Shown in pieces: positions 16,441 to 25,458 of a stretch of 64,000 bases of DNA. The stretch's first letter is position 1; every line of letters begins with the position of its first letter. The DNA comes from Acidobacteriaceae bacterium (GTDB lineage: Bacteria > Acidobacteriota > Terriglobia > Bryobacterales > Bryobacteraceae). Under the pieces are notes generated by a model, which saw nothing but the letters and a program-made list of their open reading frames with translations, did not search any database and was not told where the DNA came from. The translations under genes were made by a program, and so were the position numbers. The DNA lies in the NCBI GenBank assembly GCA_019240475.1, contig JAFAYI010000036.1:124001-188000 (forward strand), in the 5' to 3' direction.

Positions 16441-17385
16441 TTGCGCGTCACGGTTCCCTCCTTCGCCAAGCTGAACCTGGATCTGCGGGTACTCAACCGG
16501 CGGCCGGACGGCTATCACGATCTCCGCACGATCTTTCAGACCATCAGCCTGAAGGACACGCTCACGATCGAATTCGAGGCCGGACCGCGGACGCGAATCG
16601 AGATCGACAGCTCGGTGGTGATTCCGGACAATCTGGTAGCGCGGGCGGCGCGGCTGGCGCTGGACGCGCTGCGAGTGCGGGCGTTGGTTCGTTTCGAACT
16701 CAAGAAACGAATACCGATGGGCGCGGGGCTGGGCGGAGGGTCCAGCAATGCGGCGGCGGTTTTGGCTGCGCTGCCGGCGCTGGCTCGGAAGAAAATGGCG
16801 CCGGCCGACCTATTTGGGTTGGCCGAGAGTTTGGGTAGCGATGTTCCGTTTTTTTTGCGCGGGGGGACCGCGGTGGGATTGGATCGCGGGACGGAGCTTT
16901 ATCCGCTGCCGGACCTGGAGGCGCACGCGGCGCTGGTGGTTTCGACAGGCATTCACGTATCGACGCGAGAGGCTTATGCCGCGCTAGGTCGAACGACTTT
17001 GGCTACAGATCGGTTGACTTCACCTGCCGCGTCCCCTATTCTGAGAGAGTTTCAGCGTGTAGCCTGGGCGCTCGGCAGCTGCAGGTTAAACGAAATCCCA
17101 CTGACAAACGACTTCGAGCAGGTTGTTTTTGAGATGCATCCCGAGCTTCCGGCGCTGAGGCGGAAACTGCGCCGGCTGGGCGCGGGGCTGGTGCGGATGA
17201 CGGGAAGCGGCTCGGCCTTGTACGGCATTTTCGAAAGCCTGGAGCAGAGCCGGGCGGCTGCCTTGCGGTTCGAAGCGGGGACGGCGCACGCGGTTCGTTT
17301 CCTGGGGCGGCGGCGGTATGGAAACGCGTGGCGCCGAGCTTTGGGCGAATTCGCGTTGAGGCAACCGCCGATTAGTGGAGAATAG
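16441..17385 (+). CDS. ispE: 4-(cytidine 5'-diphospho)-2-C-methyl-D-erythritol kinase
   Basis: 314 residues, GHMP kinase superfamily, fourth step of the MEP isoprenoid pathway. Opening VPSFAKLNLDLRV-x-x-RRPDGYHDL is the IspE N-terminus with the catalytic Asp region; the ATP loop is PMGAGLGGGSSNAAA near residues 91-105; SDVPFFLRGGTA follows near 138. The third GHMP motif is VRMTGSGSALYGIF near 255. Start is TTG at 16441, two bases after the apt stop, with no better alternative. Residues 180-205 look less conserved than the rest. The neighbour prs is a frequent ispE partner in bacteria. Confidence 0.95.
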   Translation: MRVTVPSFAKLNLDLRVLNRRPDGYHDLRTIFQTISLKDTLTIEFEAGPRTRIEIDSSVVIPDNLVARAARLALDALRVRALVRFELKKRIPMGAGLGGGSSNAAAVLAALPALARKKMAPADLFGLAESLGSDVPFFLRGGTAVGLDRGTELYPLPDLEAHAALVVSTGIHVSTREAYAALGRTTLATDRLTSPAASPILREFQRVAWALGSCRLNEIPLTNDFEQVVFEMHPELPALRRKLRRLGAGLVRMTGSGSALYGIFESLEQSRAAALRFEAGTAHAVRFLGRRRYGNAWRRALGEFALRQPPISGE

Positions 17386-17391
17386 TGCAGA

Positions 17392-18366
17392 ATGTCCAGT
17401 CCCAAACCGGTCCGAGCGTTGTACACGGATTACAAAGTCTTCAGCGGAACGGCGAACCCGGCGTTGACGCGGGAGATCTGCGAGGCTTTGGGGTGCCCGC
17501 TTGGCTCGATGATGATCAAGGGCTTCGCCGATGGGGAAACGCATCTGCAGATTCAAGAGAATGTGCGCGGCTCGGATGTATTCGTGGTGCAGCCGACTTG
17601 CACGCCGGTGGATCATCACCTGATCGAATTGCTGTTGATGATCGATGCTTTCAAGCGTGCGAGCGCGGAGCGGATCACGGCAGTGTTACCCTATTATGGG
17701 TATGCGCGGCAGGACCGGAAAGACCGGCCGCGTATGCCGATATCCGCGAAACTGGTAGCGAGCCTGCTCGAGACAGCGGGGGCGAACCGGGTTTTGGCGC
17801 TCGATCTGCACGCCGCTCAGATTCAGGGATTCTTCGATATTCCAGTGGATCACCTGTTTGCCGCGCCGGTGATGGTCGAGTATTTCAAGGACCATTACGA
17901 TCGCGGATCGCTAGCCGTTGTTTCGCCGGATGCCGGCGGAGTGGAGCGCGCGCGGGCGTTTGCCAAGCGCATGAATGCGCCGCTGGCGATTATCGACAAG
18001 CGGCGGACGGATGCGAATGTGGCCGAGGTTATGAACATCATCGGCGAGGTTCGCGGGAAACATTGTTTGATGGTGGACGATTTGGTGGATACGGCGGGGA
18101 CATTGGTGCACGGCGCCGAGGCGCTTCTCGACCAGGGGGCGCGATCGGTGGCGGCGTTTGCGACGCACGCGGTGCTGTCGGGGCCGGCCGTGGAGCGGAT
18201 CAACCAATCGAAGCTGGAAGAGCTGGTGGTGACGAATTCGATTCCGCACTCGCACCATGCGGCGAAATGCGCCAAGCTTCGGACGCTTTCGGTGGCGCCG
18301 CTGCTGGCAAAGGCGATTCAGTCGATCCACGAAGGCGGCTCGATCAGCACTTTATTTATCGATTAG
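17392..18366 (+). CDS. prs: ribose-phosphate pyrophosphokinase (PRPP synthase)
   Basis: 324 residues, close to the family length of about 315. It makes PRPP from ribose 5-phosphate and ATP. Motifs: FADGETHLQI near 45, DRKDRPRMPISAKL near 105 (the flexible catalytic loop, with Pro-Arg-Met), ALDLHAAQIQGFFDIPVDHL near 137, VSPDAGGVERA near 178, and the PRPP loop LMVDDLVDTAGTL near 227. Starts six bases after the ispE stop, an operon. It feeds apt two genes upstream and all nucleotide synthesis, including CTP from pyrG elsewhere in the window. Confidence 0.96.
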   Translation: MSSPKPVRALYTDYKVFSGTANPALTREICEALGCPLGSMMIKGFADGETHLQIQENVRGSDVFVVQPTCTPVDHHLIELLLMIDAFKRASAERITAVLPYYGYARQDRKDRPRMPISAKLVASLLETAGANRVLALDLHAAQIQGFFDIPVDHLFAAPVMVEYFKDHYDRGSLAVVSPDAGGVERARAFAKRMNAPLAIIDKRRTDANVAEVMNIIGEVRGKHCLMVDDLVDTAGTLVHGAEALLDQGARSVAAFATHAVLSGPAVERINQSKLEELVVTNSIPHSHHAAKCAKLRTLSVAPLLAKAIQSIHEGGSISTLFID

Positions 18367-18394
18367 AGAGCGCCAAGATTTTTATAGGTGAAGA

Positions 18395-19081
18395 ATGCGA
18401 AAGGATATGACCGTCACCGCGGAAGCGCGGGACTCACGAGGGAAGAATGAGGCGCGCCGGCTGAGGGCGAAGGGCTCCATGCCGGCCGTAGTGTATGGAG
18501 GCAGCGACGGGCCGACGCCGGTGGCGGTGAACCCGAAGGAGCTGAGCAGGATTCTGCACAGCAAGACGGGGCACAACACGATTTTCAATCTGAGCCTGGC
18601 GGGGCAAGAGGCGACGCCGGTGATGATTGTCGATTGGCAGTTCGATCCGATTAAGGATTCGCTGCTGCACGCCGATTTGAAGCGGATCGATTTGAACCAG
18701 CGCATCACGGTGATGGTGCCGGTGGTGACGCAGGGCGATCCGAAGGGCGTAAAGATTCAGGGCGGCATTCATGAGATCGTGACGCGCGAGATCGAGATCG
18801 AGTGCCTGCCGAACGATATTCCGGAACAGTTCGCGGTGAACGTGAGCGAACTGATGATCGGGCAGAACGTACGCGCGGGCGATATCGCGCTCGGCGGATC
18901 GATGAAGCTCCTGAGCCCGCCGGAGGCGGTGATTTCGCACGTGGTGGCGCTGAGAGCGGAAGAGACGCCGGCGGCCGAAGGCGCTGAAGCCACGCCAGCG
19001 GCCGGGGCCGAGCCGGAAGTGATCAAGAAGGGCAAGAAGGAAGAAGAGGGCGCGGCCGAACCTGCTCCGAAGAAAAAGTAG
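18395..19081 (+). CDS. rplY: ribosomal protein bL25 (general stress protein CTC type)
   Basis: 228 residues. The N-terminal 95 residues are the 5S-rRNA-binding bL25 domain (ARDSRGKNEARRLRAKGSMP, PAVVYGG). The rest, about 100-185, is the TL5/CTC C-terminal domain (RITVMVPVVTQGDPKGVK, IEIECLPNDIPEQF). The tail is a low-complexity Ala/Glu/Lys extension, common in this longer form. AGGTG lies five bases before the ATG. The bL25-pth pairing, as here, is widespread and supports the call. Confidence 0.95.
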   Translation: MRKDMTVTAEARDSRGKNEARRLRAKGSMPAVVYGGSDGPTPVAVNPKELSRILHSKTGHNTIFNLSLAGQEATPVMIVDWQFDPIKDSLLHADLKRIDLNQRITVMVPVVTQGDPKGVKIQGGIHEIVTREIEIECLPNDIPEQFAVNVSELMIGQNVRAGDIALGGSMKLLSPPEAVISHVVALRAEETPAAEGAEATPAAGAEPEVIKKGKKEEEGAAEPAPKKK

Positions 19082-19105
19082 GGCGGCTCGAAGCTTTAAA
19101 GGGGA

Positions 19106-19771
19106 ATGGCAGGGGCTTGGGTTGTCGCGGAAGATCTGGAAGAAAGCGAGCTTCCGCGCGTCAGGGTGTCGGGCCCTCGCAGTTATTGCGTAGTCGGGTT
19201 GGGAAATCCGGGGGTGCGGTACCAGGATACGCCGCATAACCTGGGTTTTCGCGTAGTGGAGGAGCTGGCCAAGCGCCACTTCATTCGCGTTTCGAGGAAT
19301 GAGGGCATTGCGCTGACGGGCAGCGGGAAGATCCGGGAGAACGACGTGCTGCTGGTGAAGCCGCAGACGTTCATGAATAATTCGGGGGCCGGCATACACG
19401 GCGTGCTGAAATCCCGGAGGATGACGAATAAAGACCTGATCGTAGTCTATGACGAGCTGGATCTTCCGTGGACCGCGCTGCGGATCAAGAAGTCCGGTTC
19501 GGCGGCTGGGCACAACGGTGTCAAGTCGATCATCGCGGCATTGAAGACGGATGTGTTCTTGCGGGTGCGAGTGGGTATCCGTCCGGAGCATCCGGTGGAA
19601 GATGCGGCGGCTTATGTTCTCGCTCCGTTCGAGCGGGAATTGAAAGAGGACGTGAGCGAGGTGGTGACGTATACGGCGGACGCCATCGAGTTCATAGTTG
19701 CCGAAGGCGCCATCAGGGCCATGGCGAAGTTCAATCGCCGCGCCAGAGGCATACAAGAAGAGGAACAATGA
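19106..19771 (+). CDS. pth: peptidyl-tRNA hydrolase
   Basis: 221 residues. Frees tRNAs from peptidyl-tRNAs that drop off ribosomes. Signature VVGLGNPGVRYQDTPHNLGF with the catalytic His at 44, then KPQTFMNNSG near 92 and GSAAGHNGVKSI near 130 (H-N-G). The His position is about 24 residues later than in E. coli, so the N-terminus is extended; a GTG at 19166 would give a normal-length enzyme but lacks a ribosome site. The ATG at 19106 has AAAGGGG almost touching it. The stop TGA overlaps the rpsF ATG. Confidence 0.95.
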   Translation: MAGAWVVAEDLEESELPRVRVSGPRSYCVVGLGNPGVRYQDTPHNLGFRVVEELAKRHFIRVSRNEGIALTGSGKIRENDVLLVKPQTFMNNSGAGIHGVLKSRRMTNKDLIVVYDELDLPWTALRIKKSGSAAGHNGVKSIIAALKTDVFLRVRVGIRPEHPVEDAAAYVLAPFERELKEDVSEVVTYTADAIEFIVAEGAIRAMAKFNRRARGIQEEEQ

Positions 19772-20235
19772 GAATTTACGAGGAGTTGTTCATAGTTCGA
19801 CCGGACGCCACCGATGAAGAAGTGGATCCGCTGATCGAACAATTGAGGAACGTTGTTACGCAAGCGGGCGGCACCATGGATAAAGCCGACAAATGGGGCG
19901 TTCGCAAGCTTGCCTATCGCGTGCTGAAGTACAACGAAGGGCAATACATACTTTTGCAGTTCTCGGCGAAGCCGGAGGTGGTGAAAGAAGTAGAGCGGCG
20001 GCTGCGCGTGGCGGATCTCGTGCTGAAGTACCTGACGGTGCGGATAGATGAAAAGCTGAAGCGCATCGAGAAGCGAAAGAAGGCGCGGGAGAAGCGGGCG
20101 GCGCGCAAGCCTGTGCAGCCGGTTTCGGCGCCGGCGGTGGCATCGCCGCTGCTGCCCGCCGAAGGGCGCGCGCCTGTACCGGGGGCGCCGGGAACGGCGA
20201 CGCCCGCAATTCCATCGAGGCCGGAAGGAGAATAA
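19768..20235 (+). CDS. rpsF: ribosomal protein bS6
   Basis: 155 residues. The first 100 residues are bS6 (MRIYEELFIVRPDATDEEVD, ADKWGVRKLAYRVLKYNEGQ, FSAKPEVVKEVERRLRV), a ferredoxin-like fold that pairs with bS18 on the 30S platform. The C-terminal 50 residues form a basic then Pro/Ala-rich tail not needed in the short form. ATG overlaps the pth TGA (ATGA) and an AGAGGA site is present, so it is translated by coupling. In many genomes ssb comes next; here rpsR follows after six bases. Confidence 0.96.
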   Translation: MRIYEELFIVRPDATDEEVDPLIEQLRNVVTQAGGTMDKADKWGVRKLAYRVLKYNEGQYILLQFSAKPEVVKEVERRLRVADLVLKYLTVRIDEKLKRIEKRKKAREKRAARKPVQPVSAPAVASPLLPAEGRAPVPGAPGTATPAIPSRPEGE

Positions 20236-20241
20236 GAGAGT

Positions 20242-20544
20242 ATGCCAGAACAACGAGGCGGGCGTCCGATAGCGGCTTCGCAGCGGCCGACCGGCGGCGA
20301 TAAAGCGATTGCGACGGGCAAGAAGCAGTATTTCCGGCGGAAGAAGGTTTGCCGATTCTGCGTAGACAAAGTGGACGATATCAACTACAAGGACGCGCGG
20401 CTGCTTTCGAGCTTCATCTCGGAGCGCGGCAAGATTACGCCGCGACGCATTTCGGGCGTATGCACGCCGCACCAGAAGCGGCTGAGCGAGGCCATCAAGC
20501 AGGCGCGCAACATCGCGCTGCTGCCGTTTGCGGCGCGGATGTAG
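20242..20544 (+). CDS. rpsR: ribosomal protein bS18
   Basis: 100 residues. After a 30-residue variable basic head comes YFRRKKVCRFCVDKVDDINY, KDARLLSSFISERGKITPRR and ARNIALLPF, all conserved bS18 blocks. It carries the Cys-x2-Cys pair (VCRFC) and a further Cys and His (GVCTPHQ), the zinc-coordinating 'C+' form. Small-subunit platform protein, partner of bS6 encoded just upstream. Confidence 0.96.
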   Translation: MPEQRGGRPIAASQRPTGGDKAIATGKKQYFRRKKVCRFCVDKVDDINYKDARLLSSFISERGKITPRRISGVCTPHQKRLSEAIKQARNIALLPFAARM

Positions 20545-20560
20545 GAGGCACGGGATCAAG

Positions 20561-21007
20561 ATGGAAGTCATTCTGAGAGAAGACGTCGAGAAGGTGGGCG
20601 CGCGCGGCGCGGTGGTAAGAGTGGCCGACGGATACGCGCGCAACTTTCTTCTGCCGAAGCGGCTTGCGGTGGCGGCGACCGACGCCAACAGGAAGATCGT
20701 CGAGCAGGAGCGCGAAGCCTATCTGCGGCGCGAGGCCAAGGCCAAGAGCGAATCGGAAGATCTCGCGAAGCTGATGAACAACGTGACGGTGACGATCCGG
20801 CAGCGGGCGGGGGAAAACAATCAACTGTTCGGCTCGGTGACGGCGAAGGACATCGCCGATGCGCTGGAGGCGCAGAAGTATCACATCGACCGGCGGAAGA
20901 TTCAGCTCGATGAGCCGATTCGGACGGTGGGCGAGCACAAGGTAGCGGTGCGGCTGCATCGGGACGTGACGGCAGAGATCACGGTGATCGTCGAAGCCGA
21001 GCAGTAG
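20561..21007 (+). CDS. rplI: ribosomal protein bL9
   Basis: 148 residues from the ATG at 20561; a farther upstream start would add residues lacking similarity and overlap rpsR. N-terminal 23S-binding domain MEVILREDVEKVGARGAVVR with VADGYARNFLLPKRLA, the central long helix (VEQEREAYLRREAKAKSESE) and the C-terminal domain GENNQLFGSVTAKDIADAL. A GGAGG site precedes it by about ten bases. Last gene of the apt-to-rplI run. Confidence 0.96.
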   Translation: MEVILREDVEKVGARGAVVRVADGYARNFLLPKRLAVAATDANRKIVEQEREAYLRREAKAKSESEDLAKLMNNVTVTIRQRAGENNQLFGSVTAKDIADALEAQKYHIDRRKIQLDEPIRTVGEHKVAVRLHRDVTAEITVIVEAEQ

Positions 21008-21061
21008 AAGCGCACGGGCAGTTTGCCGGCGGTTGCGCGCGCCGAGAAGAGGTTTCGCTCG

Positions 21062-22468
21062 ATGTTTTTAGATCCGAACAAACTGGCAGAAGCTTCGCCC
21101 GCCGAGATTTTGAATGCGGCGGCGAAGGGGCACATCGGGCTGGACCAGCGATTTCTGCGCGCGCTGGTCGAGCGGCGGGAACAAGCCCTGCCGGCGGTGC
21201 TAGCGTTCGCCGAGCGGGACCGCAGCGAGGATCCGGTGGACCTCGATCCGGATCTGATGGCGCTGCTGAGGTGGTGGAAGACGCCCGAAGCGGTTCCGTT
21301 TCTGATCGGCTATGTAAAGAGAGATCCGGACGATGTGCCGGATGAAGCAGTGGAGGCGCTGGTAGAGATCGGCGCGCCGGCGCTCGAACCGCTACTGGCG
21401 TTGTATGGGGAGCTGGATGAATCCGAAAGCGGCGAGGTTGCGTTCATCCTGGCCCATCTGCGAACGCGGGACGAACGGATTCTGAAGATCCTGACGGATC
21501 GGTTGGAGTACGACCTGTGGGACGCGGTTCTGCTGCTGAGGATCTATGGCGATCCGGCGGCGCGGCCCGTTATCGAGAAGGCGGCGGCGGAACTGGACGA
21601 ATCGGATCGCGAGCTGAAGAAGGAAGTATCGGAGGCGCTCGAGGCGTTGGAGCGCAGGCCCGAAGAGAGCGCGGCCGAGCCGGAGCAGGATGAGCCGTTC
21701 GACATTTGGGAGCTGTATCCCAAGCAGACGGACTTGCCGCTGGATCTGCTGGATGAAGACGAGCGAACGGAGTTGTTGCAACACCCGCTGGCGGCGGTGC
21801 GGGCGGCGGCGGCGAGTTCGTTTTTCAATCGAGAGCTGAACGATGCCCAGCGGCGCGGGCTGCTGGAGGTGGCGAAGCGGGACGAATCGGCGACTGCGCG
21901 GGCGCGGGCGTGGGAAGCGCTGACGGGCGAGGTGGAAGATGCCGAGGTTCTACGGGCGATGCTGAAAGCGTTGCGCGACTCGGGGCTTGCGCTGGAAGAG
22001 CGCGCGGGGCTGATGGTGGGACTGGCGCCGGAGGCGGATCGCGAGGAAGTGCGCGAGGCGATCGTGCGATTGTATGAAGCGCCGGAGGGGCGGGCGAAGG
22101 CGCTCGAAGCCATGTGGCGCTCGCTGCATCCGAGCTTTCGCGGGTACTTTGCCAAGCACCTGGACGATGCGGACCTGGAGACGCGGCGCGGCGCGGTGTG
22201 GGGGGTGGGCTATTACGGGATTCGGAGCGAGCTGGATCGCGTTCGGAAGCTGTTCGACGATGAAGATCTGCGGTCGGACGCGCTGTTCGCGTATGCGCTG
22301 GCGATACCGGCGGAGGTTTCGCGCGGGCGGATGAAAGGCCTGCTGGCGCGCATCGAGAGAGACGCGAACGGGCTCTCGGAGATGGAAGAAGAGCTGGTGA
22401 AGACGTCCCTCGATGAGAGGCTGATGCTGGCGGGCAAAGAGCCGGTGTTCGCCGCGCAGGAAGATTAG
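21062..22468 (+). CDS. HEAT-repeat-like protein of unknown function
   Basis: 468 residues from ATG at 21062; a TTG at 21023 would add 13. Entirely helical and strongly acidic (many Glu, Asp, Leu, Ala), with repeated helix pairs of HEAT/armadillo type such as AVEALVEIGAPALEPLLALY near 99, HPLAAVRAAAASSF near 240 and DDADLETRRGAVWGVGYYGI near 372. No signal peptide, membrane segment or enzyme motif. It begins 55 bases after rplI on the same strand and may be read through from the ribosomal run. Such solenoids serve as binding platforms; partner unknown. Confidence 0.8.
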   Translation: MFLDPNKLAEASPAEILNAAAKGHIGLDQRFLRALVERREQALPAVLAFAERDRSEDPVDLDPDLMALLRWWKTPEAVPFLIGYVKRDPDDVPDEAVEALVEIGAPALEPLLALYGELDESESGEVAFILAHLRTRDERILKILTDRLEYDLWDAVLLLRIYGDPAARPVIEKAAAELDESDRELKKEVSEALEALERRPEESAAEPEQDEPFDIWELYPKQTDLPLDLLDEDERTELLQHPLAAVRAAAASSFFNRELNDAQRRGLLEVAKRDESATARARAWEALTGEVEDAEVLRAMLKALRDSGLALEERAGLMVGLAPEADREEVREAIVRLYEAPEGRAKALEAMWRSLHPSFRGYFAKHLDDADLETRRGAVWGVGYYGIRSELDRVRKLFDDEDLRSDALFAYALAIPAEVSRGRMKGLLARIERDANGLSEMEEELVKTSLDERLMLAGKEPVFAAQED

Positions 22469-22476
22469 GGCCAGGC

Positions 22477-23919
22477 CTATCTCGCAGCCGGCGAGGAGAG
22501 CTCTGCGTTCTGCAGAGCGCTGGTCTTGCGGCCGTAGGAGAAGTAGACTACCAGACCGAGCGTCATCCAGATCAGGAACGCGGCCCAGGTGATGAGGCCG
22601 AGACCCGCCATGAGCGCCAGGTTCACGATCACGCCGAGAATGGGCACCAGCGGGACCATGGGTGTCTTGAAGGGACGGGGAAGATCCGGCTCGCGCTTGC
22701 GCATGATGACGATCGCGATGCACACCAGCACGAAGGCAAAGAGGGTTCCGATGCTGGTGAGGTTGCCAAGGCGGGCGATGGGAGTGAAGGCGGCGCCGAG
22801 CGAGACGAAGACCATCAAGAGCAGATTGGATTTCCAGGGCGTGCGGAACTTGGGGTGGATCTGCGAGAACAGCGGCGGCAGCAGTCCGTCGTTCGCCATG
22901 GAATAAAAGACGCGCGACTGGCCGAGCAGCATGACCAGCATGACGGATGTCAGGCCGCACAGCGAACCCAGTTTCATCAAGAAGCCAACCCAGGGCAGGC
23001 CCTTCATGTGATCGACTGCGACCGCGAGCGGGGCTGCGACGTTGAGGTCTTTGTAATTGACGATGCCTGTGAGCACCAGCGAATAGAGGATGTAGAGAAT
23101 GGTGCAGACCAGCAGGGAGCCGATGATGCCGATGGGCATGTCGCGCTTGGGATTGCGAGCTTCCTGGGCGGCGGTTGAGACGGCATCGAAGCCGATGTAG
23201 GCGAAGAAGATCTGTCCCGCGGCGGCGAGCACGCCGGACCATCCGAAGGAGCCGAACTCGCCCGTGTTGGGCGGCAGGAAGGGATGGTAGTTGGCGTGAT
23301 TAATGAAGAAGTAGCCAATGCCGATAAACAGGATCACGACGGTGACTTTGGTGACGACAATGAAGTCGTTGAACTTGGCGGATTCGCTGATGCCGCGGAT
23401 GAGGATGCCGGAGATGATGCAGATGATGACGATGGCGGGCAGGTTCACGGCGCCGGGCATGGTGTCGAAGGGGCCGGCGACGATCGAACGCGGCATGGTG
23501 ATGCCGAAAGAGAGCAGGATGGAATCGAAGGTGGAGGACCAGCTAACGGCGACGGTGGCGGCGCCGACGGCATATTCGAGGACGAGCGCCCAGCCGATGA
23601 TCCAGGCGATGAGTTCTCCCATGGTGGCGTAGGAATACGTGTAGGCGCTGCCGGCGATGGGGATCATGGTGGAGAATTCGCTGTAGCAGATGCCGGCGAA
23701 CGCGCAGCCGACGGCGGCGAGGATGAAAGAGTAGACCATCGCTGGGCCCGCGTGGGTGGACGCTGCGACACCGGTCAGGGTGAAGATGCCGGCGCCGATG
23801 ATGGCGCCGATGCCGAGGGCGACGAGCGACATAGCGCTCAAGCTGCGCTTCAGCGAGTGGCCGCCGCCTTCGCATTCGGCGAGTAGTGTGCCGATCGGTT
23901 TTTTAACAAATAGATTCAT
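22477..23919 (-). CDS. APC-superfamily amino acid permease (CAT-like)
   Basis: 480 residues with about twelve membrane segments. The first contains the APC motif GIGAIIGAGIFTLTG (residues 36-50), unwound helix 1 that binds the amino acid backbone. FAYIGFDAVSTAAQEARNPK near 240 is the conserved helix 6 region, and PWVGFLMKLGSLCG and VFYSMANDGLLP follow. This resembles the bacterial YhdG/cationic amino acid transporter group. The N-terminal MNLFVKKPI is the typical short cytoplasmic head. It converges on the HEAT gene, stops eight bases apart. Substrate cannot be fixed from sequence. Confidence 0.92.
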   Translation of the reverse strand: MNLFVKKPIGTLLAECEGGGHSLKRSLSAMSLVALGIGAIIGAGIFTLTGVAASTHAGPAMVYSFILAAVGCAFAGICYSEFSTMIPIAGSAYTYSYATMGELIAWIIGWALVLEYAVGAATVAVSWSSTFDSILLSFGITMPRSIVAGPFDTMPGAVNLPAIVIICIISGILIRGISESAKFNDFIVVTKVTVVILFIGIGYFFINHANYHPFLPPNTGEFGSFGWSGVLAAAGQIFFAYIGFDAVSTAAQEARNPKRDMPIGIIGSLLVCTILYILYSLVLTGIVNYKDLNVAAPLAVAVDHMKGLPWVGFLMKLGSLCGLTSVMLVMLLGQSRVFYSMANDGLLPPLFSQIHPKFRTPWKSNLLLMVFVSLGAAFTPIARLGNLTSIGTLFAFVLVCIAIVIMRKREPDLPRPFKTPMVPLVPILGVIVNLALMAGLGLITWAAFLIWMTLGLVVYFSYGRKTSALQNAELSSPAAR

Positions 23920-23957
23920 CCCACCGCCTGTCGGGGATAGGCTAGCACAGAAGCAGG

Positions 23958-24773
23958 CTAACCGATACGGCGGAAGACAAACTCGTTACAGCCTAGGCTA
24001 TGAGTAGTCACGAGGCGCGTGAGGCTGAATCCGTGGCGCTTGAAGAACTCGAAGATTTCGCCGGCGCCGGCGACTTCGAACGGGTAGCCGCCGACCCAGT
24101 CGATCATGTCGTGCCAGACGCTCATGCCGCGGTTAGGGCTTTTAAAGGCTTTCATTGGGCGTCCGAGAAGCAGGTTCTTGAGAAAGCTGCCGCCGAAGAG
24201 GTAGGCAAATGACCATGCAACAAGGGGGCCGCGCAATAGCCGATGGCGGACGTAGGCTTTCTTGATGGAGGCCCAGCGGCGGCTGATGCCGCCCTGATCG
24301 TTATAGAGAGCGATGAACAGCAGGCCGCCATCGCGGACGGGGATCGCGGCGTTTTCGAGCGCGCGCCACATGGCGCCGGTGTGATGGAGCACGCCCCAGG
24401 AGTAAACGACATCGAACTTCCCAAGGCTTGCCAGGTAAGCGGGATCGAGCGCGGAGCCTTCTTCGATGCGCCAATCGGGATCGTCCGGGAAATAGCGGCG
24501 GCGCAGTTCCCGCGTGCAGGCGACGGATTGGGGGTCATAGTCAAGGGAGTGGACGCGGGCGCCCAGGCGGCGCGCCGCGAGGCTGAACAGGCCGCTGCCG
24601 GAGCCGATGTCGAGGAAGGTACAGCCTTGGAGATCCGGGACTTCGAGCATGCCGCGGAGACTCTGTTCGGCGGCGGCGATGCGGGTGTCGTCTAGATTGG
24701 CGAGAAAGCGGCGCCAGTTCTCGCCGAACTGGAAGCGCTCGCCCTGCGCAATTTCGACTGCGTGGGTGGCCAT
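23958..24773 (-). CDS. class I SAM-dependent methyltransferase
   Basis: 271 residues. SAM-binding motif I is FLDIGSGSGLFSLAARRLG (residues 53-71), motif II VHSLDYDPQSV with acidic Asp, and post-motif FDVVYSWGVLHHTGAMWRAL near 120. The first 30 residues and C-terminal 100 (with RHRLLRGPLVAWSFAYLFGG) are not assigned to a defined substrate class; the pattern resembles UbiG/UbiE-like or bacterial glycan-tailoring methyltransferases. No partner gene nearby suggests the substrate. The gene lies downstream of nothing obvious and diverges from the thioredoxin-like gene. Confidence 0.85.
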   Translation of the reverse strand: MATHAVEIAQGERFQFGENWRRFLANLDDTRIAAAEQSLRGMLEVPDLQGCTFLDIGSGSGLFSLAARRLGARVHSLDYDPQSVACTRELRRRYFPDDPDWRIEEGSALDPAYLASLGKFDVVYSWGVLHHTGAMWRALENAAIPVRDGGLLFIALYNDQGGISRRWASIKKAYVRHRLLRGPLVAWSFAYLFGGSFLKNLLLGRPMKAFKSPNRGMSVWHDMIDWVGGYPFEVAGAGEIFEFFKRHGFSLTRLVTTHSLGCNEFVFRRIG

Positions 24774-24873
24774 CGGTAGCTGTCCTCAGATCTGCTTTCA
24801 GGATATCTATCGGCGGGAGATGGCGCGGGCTGTAGGGTCTCGGGTGAAGTTGCTACGCTCGTGTTGAGGACCG

Positions 24874-25458
24874 ATGGCACGCACAGAATCGACGATGCTT
24901 GCACTGGGGACAAAGGCGCCCGATTTTGCTTTGCCGGAGGTGACTTCGGGGGAGAGGATCGGGCTGGAGCGGTTCGAAGGCAAGAAGGCGCTGCTGGTGA
25001 TGTTTATCTGCCGGCACTGCCCGTTTGTGAAGCATGTCGAGGGCGAGCTGGCGCGGCTGGGGCGCGACTATGCGGGGAAGCCGCTTGGGATTGTGGCGAT
25101 TTCATCGAACGACGCGGATACTTATCCCGACGATGCGCCGGAGAGCTTACGGGAGATGGCCGCGCAATTAGGGCTCGCGTTTCCGTATTGCTATGACGAG
25201 AGTCAGGAGACGGCGCGGGCCTATAGCGCGGCCTGCACCCCGGACTTCTTTCTGTTCGATGAAGATCGCAGGCTGGTGTATCGCGGCGAATTGGACGGGA
25301 GCCGTCCCGGCAACCACGTGCCGGTGAGCGGGCGCGAACTGCGCGCGGCGATCGAAGCGGTGCTGAGCGGCCGGGCCGTGGATGCGAACCAGAAGCCGAG
25401 TATCGGGTGCAACATCAAGTGGCGCCCACGCGATAGGCACGTGGGTGTAGGCTATTAG
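24874..25458 (+). CDS. thioredoxin-fold protein (redoxin/AhpC-TSA type)
   Basis: 194 residues. Thioredoxin-like redoxin domain: LGTKAPDFALPEVTSGERIG at the start, then MFICRHCPFVKHV with a Cys-x2-Cys pair (CRHC) at the end of the first strand, VAISSNDADTYPDDAPESLR, and the cis-Pro region ACTPDFFLFDEDRRLVYRGE. This form is often annotated 'thioredoxin family protein' in soil bacteria and probably reduces disulfides or peroxides. No signal peptide, so cytosolic. TGAGGA lies three bases before the ATG. A hairpin overlaps its stop. Confidence 0.87.
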   Translation: MARTESTMLALGTKAPDFALPEVTSGERIGLERFEGKKALLVMFICRHCPFVKHVEGELARLGRDYAGKPLGIVAISSNDADTYPDDAPESLREMAAQLGLAFPYCYDESQETARAYSAACTPDFFLFDEDRRLVYRGELDGSRPGNHVPVSGRELRAAIEAVLSGRAVDANQKPSIGCNIKWRPRDRHVGVGY

